Shown in pieces: positions 17,568 through 25,715 of a stretch of DNA of 41,513 bases. Made by a program: the position numbers and the translations under genes. Location of the stretch: contig JANYKS010000104.1 of the NCBI GenBank assembly GCA_025358125.1, positions 1 through 41,513 on the forward strand, given 5' to 3'. The number at the start of each line of letters is the position of its first letter. Within the stretch, counting starts at the first letter, position 1. The DNA comes from Actinomycetes bacterium (GTDB lineage Bacteria; Actinomycetota; Acidimicrobiia; Acidimicrobiales; Ilumatobacteraceae). Under the pieces are notes generated by a model. That model did not search any database. It saw nothing but the letters and a program-made list of their open reading frames with translations, and was not told the DNA's origin.

Positions 17568-19123
17568 CGCTGACGGCGCAGGACGCGTACGACCGTCGGT
17601 GGTGGACCCTCGGCGTGCTGTGCATGTCGCTGGTAGTGATCAGTGTTGACAACACGATCCTGAATGTGGCCCTCCCGTCGATCGTGCGCGAACTCGGAGC
17701 GCAAGGATCTCAGTTGCAGTGGATCATCGACGCATACACGATCGTGTTCGCCGGCCTGCTCCTGACGGCTGGATCGCTGGGCGACCGGTTCGGCCGGAAG
17801 AAGGCGCTGACGACGGGCCTGGTCCTGTTCGGGGTGTTCTCGGCGCTTGCATCGCAAGTCAATTCGCCGACGATGCTGATCGTCGCGCGCGGCCTGATGG
17901 GCATCGGCGGCGCCTTGATCTTCCCGACGACGTTGTCGATCCTGACCAACACCTTCACCGGCAGAGAGCGCGCCAAGGCGATCGGAATCTGGGCAGGCGT
18001 TTCCGGCCTCGGGATCGTGATCGGCCCGCTCGGCGGTGGACTCCTGCTCGAGCACTTCTCGTGGGGATCGGTGTTCCTGGTCAACGTGCCGTTGTGCACC
18101 CTGGCGGTCGTGTTGGGATGGTTCTTCGTGCCCGACTCGCGCGACCCGGAGGAGGGTCGGCTCGACCTCGTCGGAGCAGGGCTGTCGATCGTCACGTTGG
18201 CGCTGCTGCTGTACGGCATCATCGAAGCACCCGATCTCGGTTGGGGCAACGCCCGTGTCGTCGGCGTACTCGTCGCCGGTGTCGCGCTGCTCGCGCTGTT
18301 CATCTGGTGGGAGCGCCACACCGACCATCCGATGCTCGACGTCCGTTTCTTCGAGAATCCACGCTTCTCCGCGGCATCGGCAACGATCACCCTGACGTAC
18401 TTCGCACTGTTCGGGTCCACCTTCTTGCTGACCCAATACTTCCAGTTCGTGCTCGGCTACTCGCCGCTGAAGGCAGGCTTCATGACCGCCCCGGTCGCCG
18501 TCGGCATCATGGTGGTCGCCCCGCAGGCCCCCAAGTTCGTCGAGCGCTTCGGCACCAAGAGGGTGGTCGTCGCCGGCTTGCTGCTCGTCGCGGCGGCGCT
18601 GTTCTGCTACGCCTCCGACACGATCATGTCCTCGGTGATCGGGGGCGGGCTGGTGCGGGTCCTGTTCGGCGCCGGCCTGGGTCTCACCACGGCGCCGGCC
18701 ACGGAGTCGATCATGGGCTCGCTTCCGCCGGGAAAGGCCGGCGTCGGTTCGGCGATCAACGACACCACCCGCCAGACCGGCGGCGCGCTCGGTGTCGCAG
18801 TTCTCGGCAGTCTGTTCCTGCTCAGATATCAAGCGCTCATCGGCAGTGCTGCCTCCGTCCCGGAAGGTGTCCGAGCGCAGGTCCAGGACTCGATCGGCCA
18901 AGCGTTCGCCGCCGCCCAGTCCATCAGCGGCGCCGACGGGGCAACGATCGTGCAACTCGCGCGTCGCGCGTTCATCGGCTCGATGCGGATCGTCTACGCC
19001 CTGGCCGCGGCGGTGGTCCTCCTCGCGGCATTCGTGTCGTGGCGTTACCTTCCCGCCACCGCGCCCGATCTGTCCGATGACGACGTGGCCCTGGCCGAGG
19101 CAATGAGCGTCGGCGACGCCTGA
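17564..19123 (+). CDS. MFS drug transporter, DHA2 (EmrB/QacA) family
   Basis: A 519-residue membrane protein with about 14 hydrophobic segments, the size and shape of the DHA2 proton-driven exporters. Typical motifs: DNTILNVALPSI in the first segment, GSLGDRFGRKKAL (motif A) after the second, and GLGIVIGPLGGGLL (motif C, the exporter signature). DTTRQTGGALGVAVLGS is present near segment 13. The substrate cannot be told from sequence. It is translationally coupled to the kinase-like gene by an ATGA overlap. Confidence 0.92.
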   Translation: MTLTAQDAYDRRWWTLGVLCMSLVVISVDNTILNVALPSIVRELGAQGSQLQWIIDAYTIVFAGLLLTAGSLGDRFGRKKALTTGLVLFGVFSALASQVNSPTMLIVARGLMGIGGALIFPTTLSILTNTFTGRERAKAIGIWAGVSGLGIVIGPLGGGLLLEHFSWGSVFLVNVPLCTLAVVLGWFFVPDSRDPEEGRLDLVGAGLSIVTLALLLYGIIEAPDLGWGNARVVGVLVAGVALLALFIWWERHTDHPMLDVRFFENPRFSAASATITLTYFALFGSTFLLTQYFQFVLGYSPLKAGFMTAPVAVGIMVVAPQAPKFVERFGTKRVVVAGLLLVAAALFCYASDTIMSSVIGGGLVRVLFGAGLGLTTAPATESIMGSLPPGKAGVGSAINDTTRQTGGALGVAVLGSLFLLRYQALIGSAASVPEGVRAQVQDSIGQAFAAAQSISGADGATIVQLARRAFIGSMRIVYALAAAVVLLAAFVSWRYLPATAPDLSDDDVALAEAMSVGDA

Positions 19124-19241
19124 GCGGTGCTCGACGATCGCCGCTTGCGCAGAATCCGCCGGGTCGCAGCTTGAACGCCACTGATCGGGCGCGGACCTCG
19201 CAGCTCCCAAGCCCGGGGGTCGTCGCTGGTAACGTTCGGCG

Positions 19242-20180
19242 ATGAGCGTCGGCACCCGAGAATTCACTCCGGGCATCCACGTTCCGGCCACGCTTCGAGT
19301 CCGAGTCGCGCTGTTCGTCATGGTCCTGTTCTTCGGTGGCAGCGTTCCGGCGTACAAGCTCGCATCAGCGAGCTTCGGACCGGCAACGACCAATCTCGGA
19401 CGGTTCGTCATCGCGGCGGCGGTGCTCGTGTTCGTTGCCCGCCGACGGCTGGTAACGGCCAGGGGTCACGTCCGGCATCTGTTGCTCATCGGCACGTTCG
19501 GCATTGGTCTGATGGCGGCACTCATGGCGATCGCCGTCGACAAGGGTTCTGCCACCATCGGCTCGATCGTGATCGGCCTCGAACCAATAGGGGTCGCGTT
19601 GGCGGGAATGGCGTTGGCCGGCGACAAACCTTCACGGCGGGCGCTGATCGCGCTGATGATCGGCTTCTCGGGTGCGTTCGCGGCCTCGGGCATCATCACC
19701 GAACGCACCGGTGATGCGCCGATCGTTCCGATGTTGCTGCTGCTCGGCACCGTGATCACGTTCTCGATCTACACGGCGCTCGTGCGCCGCGCCGGTCAAG
19801 GCATCGACCCGTTGGCCGTTGCCGCCATCACCCAGGTCGGTGCACTGTTCCTGGTCGTGCCGGCCTGTCTGCTGGATCTCGCCGACAAGGGCATGGTGCG
19901 AGGTGACTCGGTCAGCGCCAAGTCCGCCGGAGCCGTGCTGTTCTTGGGTTTCGGCTCGGCGCTCGCCTACCTGCTGCTGTGCCGGGTGATCGCCCATCAG
20001 CCGCCGAGCCGGGTGGCGGTGTCGATGTTCCTCACGCCGCTGTTCGGCGTGTTCTTCTCCTGGCTGATCGTCCGCGAACGGTTGCAGGTCCGCGATGGTG
20101 TCGGCGCGGCATTGGTCCTGCTCGCGCTGTGGATCAGTGAACGATCGTCCCCGCCCGCGGAGTTGTCGCTATCGGGATGA
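19242..20180 (+). CDS. EamA/DMT-superfamily transporter
   Basis: A 312-residue membrane protein with ten predicted hydrophobic segments in two EamA repeats. GRFVIAAAVLVFVARRR ends the first pair. SRVAVSMFLTPLFGVFFSWLIVRERLQ near the C-terminus is the usual signature of the second repeat. Such proteins export or import amino acids, sugars or metabolites; the substrate is unknown. It lies 118 bases after the MFS gene and is followed by a strong hairpin, so it may end this transcription unit. Confidence 0.9.
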   Translation: MSVGTREFTPGIHVPATLRVRVALFVMVLFFGGSVPAYKLASASFGPATTNLGRFVIAAAVLVFVARRRLVTARGHVRHLLLIGTFGIGLMAALMAIAVDKGSATIGSIVIGLEPIGVALAGMALAGDKPSRRALIALMIGFSGAFAASGIITERTGDAPIVPMLLLLGTVITFSIYTALVRRAGQGIDPLAVAAITQVGALFLVVPACLLDLADKGMVRGDSVSAKSAGAVLFLGFGSALAYLLLCRVIAHQPPSRVAVSMFLTPLFGVFFSWLIVRERLQVRDGVGAALVLLALWISERSSPPAELSLSG

Positions 20181-20192
20181 TTCAACTTCACG

Positions 20193-20239
20193 CTTGATGT
20201 AACGCCGCGGCAGTTGGACTGCCGCCGCGTTACATCAAG
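20193..20239. terminator. Strong 21-bp hairpin after the EamA gene
   Basis: Two 21-base arms (20193-20213 and 20219-20239) pair with a single mismatch around the loop ttgga. The arms begin with cttgatgtaac and end with gttacatcaag. No T run follows on either side, so it would be a factor-dependent or actinobacterial U-less terminator if it terminates. It sits 13 bases after the EamA stop and just before the cyclic-nucleotide-binding domain frame. Confidence 0.6.
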
Positions 20240-20316
20240 TCGGCTCGTGGTTCCCGCTGGCGGAGGCGGAACTTTTCGCGAACAGCTCGAGGACGGAGAT
20301 CCAGAGGGCTGCAGCG

Positions 20317-20655
20317 TTGTTGACCCCGGTGATGCTCGGAGCCGGTGAGGTGCTGATCAGACAAGGCAGCCCCGGCAGTGAGTTCCTGATCGTCGCCGAC
20401 GGCCTTGTCAACGTGACCAGAGACGATGGGGACGACGTGGAGGTCCTGGCGGTGGTAACGCCGGGCGAAGTGCTCGGAGAGATATCGCTGCTTCATCGGG
20501 TTCCCCGTTCGGCAACGGCTACAACCCTTGTGCCGACCACTGTCTACGCTGCGACGGGTCGGGAGTTCTTCGCTCTGTTGGAAGCGGCACCGTCTGCAGC
20601 AGAGCGCATCGTTCGGGCTGCCACGGATCGCATGCGAGCCAACATGGCTGCCTGA
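20317..20655 (+). CDS. Cyclic nucleotide-binding domain protein (start uncertain, possibly a remnant)
   Basis: A single cNMP-binding domain: GAGEVLIRQGSPGSEFLIVADGLV, then GEVLGEISLLHRVPRSATATT, which is the phosphate-binding cassette region (G-E, Arg-Ser-Ala). No DNA-binding or effector domain follows. The first standard start is TTG at 20317 (112 residues). In-frame codons upstream (from about 20257) still read like the first helix of the domain (AEAELFANSSRTEIQRAAALL). The gene therefore starts at a rare codon (CTG at 20257), or it is a fragment of a longer protein. The frame closes at a stop (20200-20202) inside the upstream hairpin. Convergent with the XRE regulator, 104 bases away. Confidence 0.7.
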   Translation: MLTPVMLGAGEVLIRQGSPGSEFLIVADGLVNVTRDDGDDVEVLAVVTPGEVLGEISLLHRVPRSATATTLVPTTVYAATGREFFALLEAAPSAAERIVRAATDRMRANMAA

Positions 20656-20759
20656 GGTGTTGTCGGGGTCGCGACTCGCCTGCCGATCCGGCCGGCCTCG
20701 TCGGCTTCCCGTTGCGGCCGCTCGCCGTGCCAGCTGAGCGGAAGTAGCCCGACCAGCCT

Positions 20760-21623
20760 TCAATTGCGTAGTCGCTGGGCGATCACCCGCTGTTCCTGCA
20801 AGAACGCAGGGACGTCCGGCGGCTGGACGACCGCTCCCTTGATCAGATCGTCGAACTGAGCGGTGAGCGTGCGCACGTGCTCGGTCGATGTCAACACGAG
20901 ATACATCTGGCCGAGATAGAGCGCCGCACGTAGGGGACCGAAGATCGTGATCGGCGACGAATAGCGCTGGCGGCCGTCGAACAAGAACCAGCGCAGTGTC
21001 GGGTACAACTCGGCGCACAGCTCGATCATGTGATCCAGTTGGGCGAGGCGGCTGTTGAGGTCGAGCGTGCGCCAGATTCCGCCGCCGCGAGCGAACGTTT
21101 CAACGGCCTGAACCGAGTTGCAGCACTCCAGATCGGTCTCGGGGCCGCGGGTCCAGGCCAGCCGCGCGGACGCGGTCTCGATCTTTTGCTCCGGAGTCGT
21201 CGCGACAGCGTCGCCCATCTCGTAGCGGATGACTCTGCTCGTCTTGAGCAGATCCGGCAGTGTCGACGGGACGTAGCGGACTTTGTACCCGATCGCCTCG
21301 CGCAGCCATCCGATCAAACGCTCGTCGTTGTGCGACAGCGCGTTCTTCGCGAACGACATCTGCTCGTTCATCATCTCGGCCTGCATCGGGCCGACGTTGC
21401 TGAGTCCGATCAACCAGTCGATCGAGGCTTGTTGGGATTGAGCGATGGAGGCGATCGTCTCGACGCGGGGGAGTCGTCGATTGGCTGATGAGAGCAACTG
21501 CGACAGCGTCGACCGGTCGAGTCCGACGCTGGTGGCGAACTCGCTGCGGTTCATACCGGATTCGCGGATGATCTTGGCGAGGCGCTCGCGGAACGTATCG
21601 AGCAGCAGCTTGCGATCGGCCAT
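20760..21623 (-). CDS. XRE-family transcriptional regulator with C-terminal sensor-like domain
   Basis: A 287-residue protein. An XRE helix-turn-helix occupies about 12-65 (RSEFATSVGLDRSTLSQLLSSANRRLPRVETIASIAQ). A long C-terminal domain of unknown ligand (about 90-287; ARLAWTRGPETDLECC, YPTLRWFLFDGRQRYSSPITIFGP) presumably senses a small molecule. Divergent from the desaturase/binding-protein pair with a palindrome in between, which suggests it controls that locus and itself. A TAATAC element six bases before the ATG suggests a leaderless transcript. Confidence 0.85.
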   Translation of the reverse strand: MADRKLLLDTFRERLAKIIRESGMNRSEFATSVGLDRSTLSQLLSSANRRLPRVETIASIAQSQQASIDWLIGLSNVGPMQAEMMNEQMSFAKNALSHNDERLIGWLREAIGYKVRYVPSTLPDLLKTSRVIRYEMGDAVATTPEQKIETASARLAWTRGPETDLECCNSVQAVETFARGGGIWRTLDLNSRLAQLDHMIELCAELYPTLRWFLFDGRQRYSSPITIFGPLRAALYLGQMYLVLTSTEHVRTLTAQFDDLIKGAVVQPPDVPAFLQEQRVIAQRLRN

Positions 21624-21629
21624 ACCGTA

Positions 21630-21635
21630 GTATTA
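21630..21635 (-). promoter_or_regulatory. Candidate -10 (TAATAC) for a leaderless regulator transcript
   Basis: The hexamer TAATAC on the minus strand ends six bases before the regulator ATG. Transcription would then begin at about the start codon. The -35 region is weak. Confidence 0.45.
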
Positions 21636-21689
21636 ACACAACAAATGATGTGGAACCACCTCACCCAGAGGTTGGAAGCACCACAAAGG

Positions 21690-21711
21690 TTGCGTTTGTG
21701 CGCAAATGCGA
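21690..21711. promoter_or_regulatory. Imperfect palindrome, candidate operator of the XRE regulator
   Basis: A 22-base imperfect inverted repeat with core GCnTTTGnGC-nCAAAnGC; 8 of 11 positions pair in each half. It lies in the 133-base gap between the divergent XRE and desaturase-like genes, where an autoregulator would bind. Confidence 0.45.
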
Positions 21712-21756
21712 TCCATTCGAATCGATTGAGCCGACCCGATGGGGTAAACCGAGGAA

Positions 21757-22665
21757 GTGGCAGGGACCAAGGACCAGCGCAAAGCCTTCGTCGACTGGCT
21801 GACGGTCGCGGCAATTGGGCTGTTCTGGGTCTCACTGGTCGCAATGGCACTCAACAGCAGCAGGCTCCCGGCAGCCGTGGTCGTCATCGCGCTGGCGGTG
21901 CTCGGTGGCTTCTACATGTCGCTCCAACACGAGGTGATCCACGGCCACCCGACGCACTCGTCGCAATTCAACCGGCTCCTCGTGGGCGCACCGCTCGGAA
22001 TGGTGCAGCCGTTCGCCCGCTATCGCGCGACCCACCTGGCCCATCACGAGAGCGATCTGACCGACCCCGCCGACGATCCGGAGAGCTACTACGTGCTTCC
22101 GGCCGAGTGGGCCCGGGCCGGCGCCGCCCACCGCGCACTCCTGCGCGCGAACCGCACCCTCGCCGTTCGGCTCACGGTCGGACCGGTCTTGGCCGCCTGG
22201 CAGATGCTCCGGTTCGATCGCGGTCGGTTCTGGCACGACGCAAACATTCGCGCCGCGTGGTTCGCTCACATCCCCGCGACCGGTGCGGTGATCGTCGCGA
22301 TTCGGGCCAGTGGGCTCCCGCTGTGGATGTATCTGCTCGGGTTCGTCTACGGAGGTGCGTCACTGACCTCGATGCGGTCCTTCGTCGAGCACCGCGCCCA
22401 CGCCGGTGCGCCGCGCTCGGCAATCGTGCGCAGCAACCGGTTCTTCAGCCTGCTGTATCTCAACAACAACCTGCACTACACGCATCACCAACTGCCCGGC
22501 GTCGCCTGGTTCCGGCTGCCGGAGTTGACCGAGGTGATGGAGGCCGAGACAGCCGTGGCCGATGGCGCTGGGGTGTATCCGGGGTACTTCTCGATCGTCC
22601 GGCGCTACTTCTTGCGTCCCTTCGACCTGCCGGTCTACCCGTTGTCCGAAGCGATCAAGGCGTGA
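21757..22665 (+). CDS. Membrane fatty-acid-desaturase-family diiron protein
   Basis: A 302-residue membrane protein with three histidine boxes of the desaturase/hydroxylase superfamily: HEVIHGH at 58-64, HLAHHESD at about 90-97 and HYTHHQLPG near 240. Several hydrophobic segments surround them (about 15-53, and two pairs around 165-210). Members insert double bonds or hydroxylate using O2 and a diiron centre. The company here is a flavin demethylase and a PhnD-like protein, not lipid genes. An oxidative role on a small N-methylated or lipid-like compound is therefore possible but unproven. GTG start at 21757, forced by an in-frame stop 12 bases upstream. The stop overlaps the next start (GTGA). 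Confidence 0.85.
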   Translation: MAGTKDQRKAFVDWLTVAAIGLFWVSLVAMALNSSRLPAAVVVIALAVLGGFYMSLQHEVIHGHPTHSSQFNRLLVGAPLGMVQPFARYRATHLAHHESDLTDPADDPESYYVLPAEWARAGAAHRALLRANRTLAVRLTVGPVLAAWQMLRFDRGRFWHDANIRAAWFAHIPATGAVIVAIRASGLPLWMYLLGFVYGGASLTSMRSFVEHRAHAGAPRSAIVRSNRFFSLLYLNNNLHYTHHQLPGVAWFRLPELTEVMEAETAVADGAGVYPGYFSIVRRYFLRPFDLPVYPLSEAIKA

Positions 22666-23444
22666 CCACGACCGTCGCCGCAGCCCCGTTCTCCGCGATG
22701 GGCATGTATCCAGCTCAGCCCCTGCGCGCCGCATGGGATCGGCTGTACGCCGCCGCAGCGGCCGAGATCGCGGACGCCCCCGCTGCCCTGTGCTGGGATC
22801 TCGACCCCGCTGACACGTGGCTCGATCCCGGACTCGTGCTCGGGATGACCTGTGGGTGGCCGCTGATCACAACATTGCAGCACCGGCCGCGCGTCGTCGG
22901 AACATTTGCATACGACCTCGGCGGCGCCGCCAGCCCTGCTTACCGCAGCGTGATCATCGCCCGGGTGGAGGCGCCTCTGGAAGACTTCAACGAACGCACG
23001 GTCGCGGCGAACTCGTCCGGCAGCTTGTCGGGTTGGATCAGCCTGCTCGCCGCGTTCGATCGCGGCGGCGCGACCTGGCCGGGCGCCGTTACGTGGACTG
23101 GCTCCCATCTCGCCAGCATCGACGCCGTCCGCGGGGGTTTGGCCGACATCGCCTCGGTTGATGCAGTCACCTGGGCTCATCGACAGCGCGATGCACCGCA
23201 AACGCTGGAGGGGCTCGTCGTGGTCGGCCGCGGACCGCTCGTGCCGTGCCTACCGATGGTGATCGGTGGTGCCACGAGCGATGAGCAATTGGAGGCGTGG
23301 CGGACAGCCTTTCGCGGTGCCATCGAGGACCCGTCGCTCGCCGATGCCCGTGGCACCTTGTTGATCGCCGGCTTCGCCCCACTCGATTTCGCCGACTACG
23401 AAATTGCGCTCGCCGACCTCTTGGTCTATCGGACGACGCCGTGA
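22662..23444 (+). CDS. PhnD/SsuA-type periplasmic-binding-fold protein without signal peptide
   Basis: A 260-residue protein of the phosphate/phosphonate binding-protein type (PhnD family). Signature stretches are MTCGWPLITTL, YRSVIIARVEAP, TWTGSHLASIDAVRGGLADIASVDAVTW and the C-terminal DFADYEIALADL. There is no signal peptide or lipobox; the N-terminus is VTTTVAAAPFSAMGMYP. It is therefore probably cytoplasmic and may sense or carry a ligand rather than serve an ABC importer, of which no permease or ATPase is seen here. Coupled to the desaturase-like gene by a GTGA overlap. Convergent with the flavin oxidoreductase. Confidence 0.8.
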   Translation: MTTTVAAAPFSAMGMYPAQPLRAAWDRLYAAAAAEIADAPAALCWDLDPADTWLDPGLVLGMTCGWPLITTLQHRPRVVGTFAYDLGGAASPAYRSVIIARVEAPLEDFNERTVAANSSGSLSGWISLLAAFDRGGATWPGAVTWTGSHLASIDAVRGGLADIASVDAVTWAHRQRDAPQTLEGLVVVGRGPLVPCLPMVIGGATSDEQLEAWRTAFRGAIEDPSLADARGTLLIAGFAPLDFADYEIALADLLVYRTTP

Positions 23445-23477
23445 CGACGACGCTCGCGATGAAGATGCTCGCCGCGC

Positions 23478-25523
23478 TTACAGGTCTTTGCACAGGCGCA
23501 GCGCGTCGTAGACGGCCGCGTGAATGTTGCGGGCCGACACCGCATCGCCGATCCGGAACAGCTGGAAGGCGCCATCGGGATTCCTGTTGAGCGTCTGCGT
23601 TCGCCCTTGCATCAGCGCGCCGTAGTCGACAGCGCCGCGATTGGACGACCGGTCCTTCAGCGCGAAGTACAACTCGTCGAGCGGCTGCGTGCCGTATTCC
23701 ACGACGACCTGATCGACCCGCCGATCGGCCGTCTCCTCGCCGTAGTCGCTGCCGACGCGGGCGACGAGCTCGTCACCGTCGCGGCGCACACCGAGGAGCC
23801 GACTGTTGATGGTCACCAACGTGGCGGACTTGTGGAACGCGCGCGCGTACGGTACGTGATTGAGCCCGCCGACGTCCGGTGCGAAGAACCGCTCAGGCGT
23901 GACGAATTCCAACTCGCTGCCAGAGTTGGCGATGACCTCGGCTGCTGACAGACCGGGGTGGGCGCCGTTGTCGTCGAACAGCAGCACCCGCGGCGCCGGT
24001 TTGGCCTCGCCGGAGAGGATGTCCCAACTCGACGTGACGAGATCTGATCCACTATCGAGCGGCGGTGTCTGGGCCCATCCGCCGGTCGCGACGATGACTG
24101 CCTCGGGGTCGAGCCCGGTGACGACATCCGCGTCGGCGTAGGTGTCGTAACGGACATCGACGCCGAGTCGGTCGAGTTCGCAAACCCGCCAGTCGATGAT
24201 GCCGACCAGGTCCTTGCGCCGCGGGTTGCGGATCGCGAGACGGATCTGGCCGCCTGCTCTCGGTGTGGCCTCGAGCAGCGTGACCTCGTGTCCGCGCTCG
24301 GCACAGACGCGAGCTGCTTCCAAGCCGGCGATACCGGCGCCGACCACGATGATCCGCCGCTTCGATCCGGCTCTGGGGATCTCGTGCGGCATCGTTGCTT
24401 CGCGCCCGGTTGCAGCGTTGTGGATGCACAGTGCCTCGCCGGCCTCGTAGATCCGGTCGAGGCAGTACGTCGCGCCGACGCACGGCCGGATCTCGGCCTC
24501 GCGACCTTCCGCGATCTTGCGCACGATGTGCGGATCGGCGATGTGGCTGCGGGTCATGCCGACGACATCGAGCAAGCCTTCGCGGATCGCATGGCGAGCC
24601 GTTGCGACGTCGTCGATCTTCGATGCGTGGAGGACCGGCAGGCTCGTCCGCGCCCGGACCTCTCCGCAGAACTCGAGTGATGGCGCCGATCGCATGCCGT
24701 GGATCGGGATCACGTCGATGAGTGCGGCGTCTCTCTCGATATGGCCGCGGATCACGTTGACGAAATCGATCAGCCCGCGGTCGTCGAGGTAGGAAATGAT
24801 CTCCAACCCGTCGTCGCGGGTGAGACCGTCCGGCACGCGCTCCTCGACGGCCATCCGCAGCCCGACGATGAATGCCGGATCGACCCGTGCCCGAATACCC
24901 TCGAGCACTCGGGTGCCGAAACGCATCCGATTCTCGAACGAGCCGCCGTACTCGTCGGTGCGCAGGTTCGTGGCCCGCGACCAGAACGCGTCGAAGAGAT
25001 GCCCGTAGGACTCGATCTCGATGCCGTCCATCCCGCCGGCCTGCATCCGCTCGGCGGCGTCGACGTAGTCGGCGACGATTCGATCGATGTCCCAGTCCTC
25101 GGCCTCCTTGGGGATCGCGCGATGTGCCGGCTCGCGCAGCGGCGAGGGCGCGACGATGGGCAGCCAGTCCGCTTTGTTCCATCCCGTGCGGCGGCCGAGG
25201 TGGGTGATCTGGATCATCACGGCGCATCCGTGGGAGTGCACCTCGTCGGCGAGCTCGCGGATCCACGGAACGATCTCGTCCTTGTACGCGTGCAGGTTGC
25301 CGAACGCCTGCGGGCTGTCGGGGGACACCACTGCCGAACCGGCCGTCATCGTCAGCCCGAGACCGCCCTTGGCCTTCTCGACGTGGTACAGCCGATACCG
25401 TTCCGTCGGCATTCCGTCGTTGCCGTACGCCGGCTCGTGGGCCGATGACATCACGCGATTCCTGAGCCGCAAACCCTTGATCTGGAGCGGCTGCAGCAGT
25501 GGATCATCGCTGAGATCGGCCAT
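23478..25523 (-). CDS. NADH:flavin oxidoreductase, N-methylproline demethylase (StcD)/TMADH-like
   Basis: A 681-residue fusion of an old-yellow-enzyme FMN barrel (1 to about 340), an iron-sulfur segment and an FAD/NAD-binding domain (IIVVGAGIAGLEAARVC, about 375-390), as in trimethylamine dehydrogenase and dienoyl-CoA reductase. The barrel has EIESYGHLFDAFWSRATNLRTDEYGG, the version found in demethylases of betaine pathways, rather than the H-X-A-H-G-Y form. In the iron-sulfur motif RPCVGATYC...ALC the second of the four usual cysteines is alanine. The ATG at 25523 has AAAGAG upstream. Likely reaction: removal of an N-methyl group from N-methylproline or a similar amine. It is convergent with the binding-protein gene and divergent from the enolase-family gene. 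Confidence 0.85.
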   Translation of the reverse strand: MADLSDDPLLQPLQIKGLRLRNRVMSSAHEPAYGNDGMPTERYRLYHVEKAKGGLGLTMTAGSAVVSPDSPQAFGNLHAYKDEIVPWIRELADEVHSHGCAVMIQITHLGRRTGWNKADWLPIVAPSPLREPAHRAIPKEAEDWDIDRIVADYVDAAERMQAGGMDGIEIESYGHLFDAFWSRATNLRTDEYGGSFENRMRFGTRVLEGIRARVDPAFIVGLRMAVEERVPDGLTRDDGLEIISYLDDRGLIDFVNVIRGHIERDAALIDVIPIHGMRSAPSLEFCGEVRARTSLPVLHASKIDDVATARHAIREGLLDVVGMTRSHIADPHIVRKIAEGREAEIRPCVGATYCLDRIYEAGEALCIHNAATGREATMPHEIPRAGSKRRIIVVGAGIAGLEAARVCAERGHEVTLLEATPRAGGQIRLAIRNPRRKDLVGIIDWRVCELDRLGVDVRYDTYADADVVTGLDPEAVIVATGGWAQTPPLDSGSDLVTSSWDILSGEAKPAPRVLLFDDNGAHPGLSAAEVIANSGSELEFVTPERFFAPDVGGLNHVPYARAFHKSATLVTINSRLLGVRRDGDELVARVGSDYGEETADRRVDQVVVEYGTQPLDELYFALKDRSSNRGAVDYGALMQGRTQTLNRNPDGAFQLFRIGDAVSARNIHAAVYDALRLCKDL

Positions 25524-25605
25524 GCGCTCTTTCGTAGCACATCGTCGGCGGTCGAGTATTGTGCAACGATCGTGCGGGTTATTCCAGGCGACCGAGGGAG
25601 CGACA

Positions 25606-25707
25606 GTGTCCATCTATGAGCTCGGACGAGTAACGAGCGATGCCGAACGCCAGATGCTGGCCGAACGTACCGTCCAGTCGTGGAACCGCCTCCGGGCAAT
25701 CGCGTAG
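25606..25707 (+). CDS. Possible 33-residue small protein or leader peptide
   Basis: A short frame from GTG 25606 to TAG 25707 encodes [12 protein letters not shown]...RLRAIA, a charged helix-like peptide ([14 protein letters not shown]). It has a good Shine-Dalgarno sequence (GAGGGAG) at the right distance and ends eight bases before the ATG of the enolase-family gene. This could be a real small protein, a translational-coupling leader or chance; I do not recognise it. Confidence 0.4.
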   Translation: MSIYELGRVTSDAERQMLAERTVQSWNRLRAIA

Positions 25708-25715
25708 GGGTCGCC

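Noticed and set aside
17465-19411. Long antisense open frame opposite the MFS gene
   Set aside because: Hydrophilic, repetitive translation with no domain; it is a shadow of the transporter.
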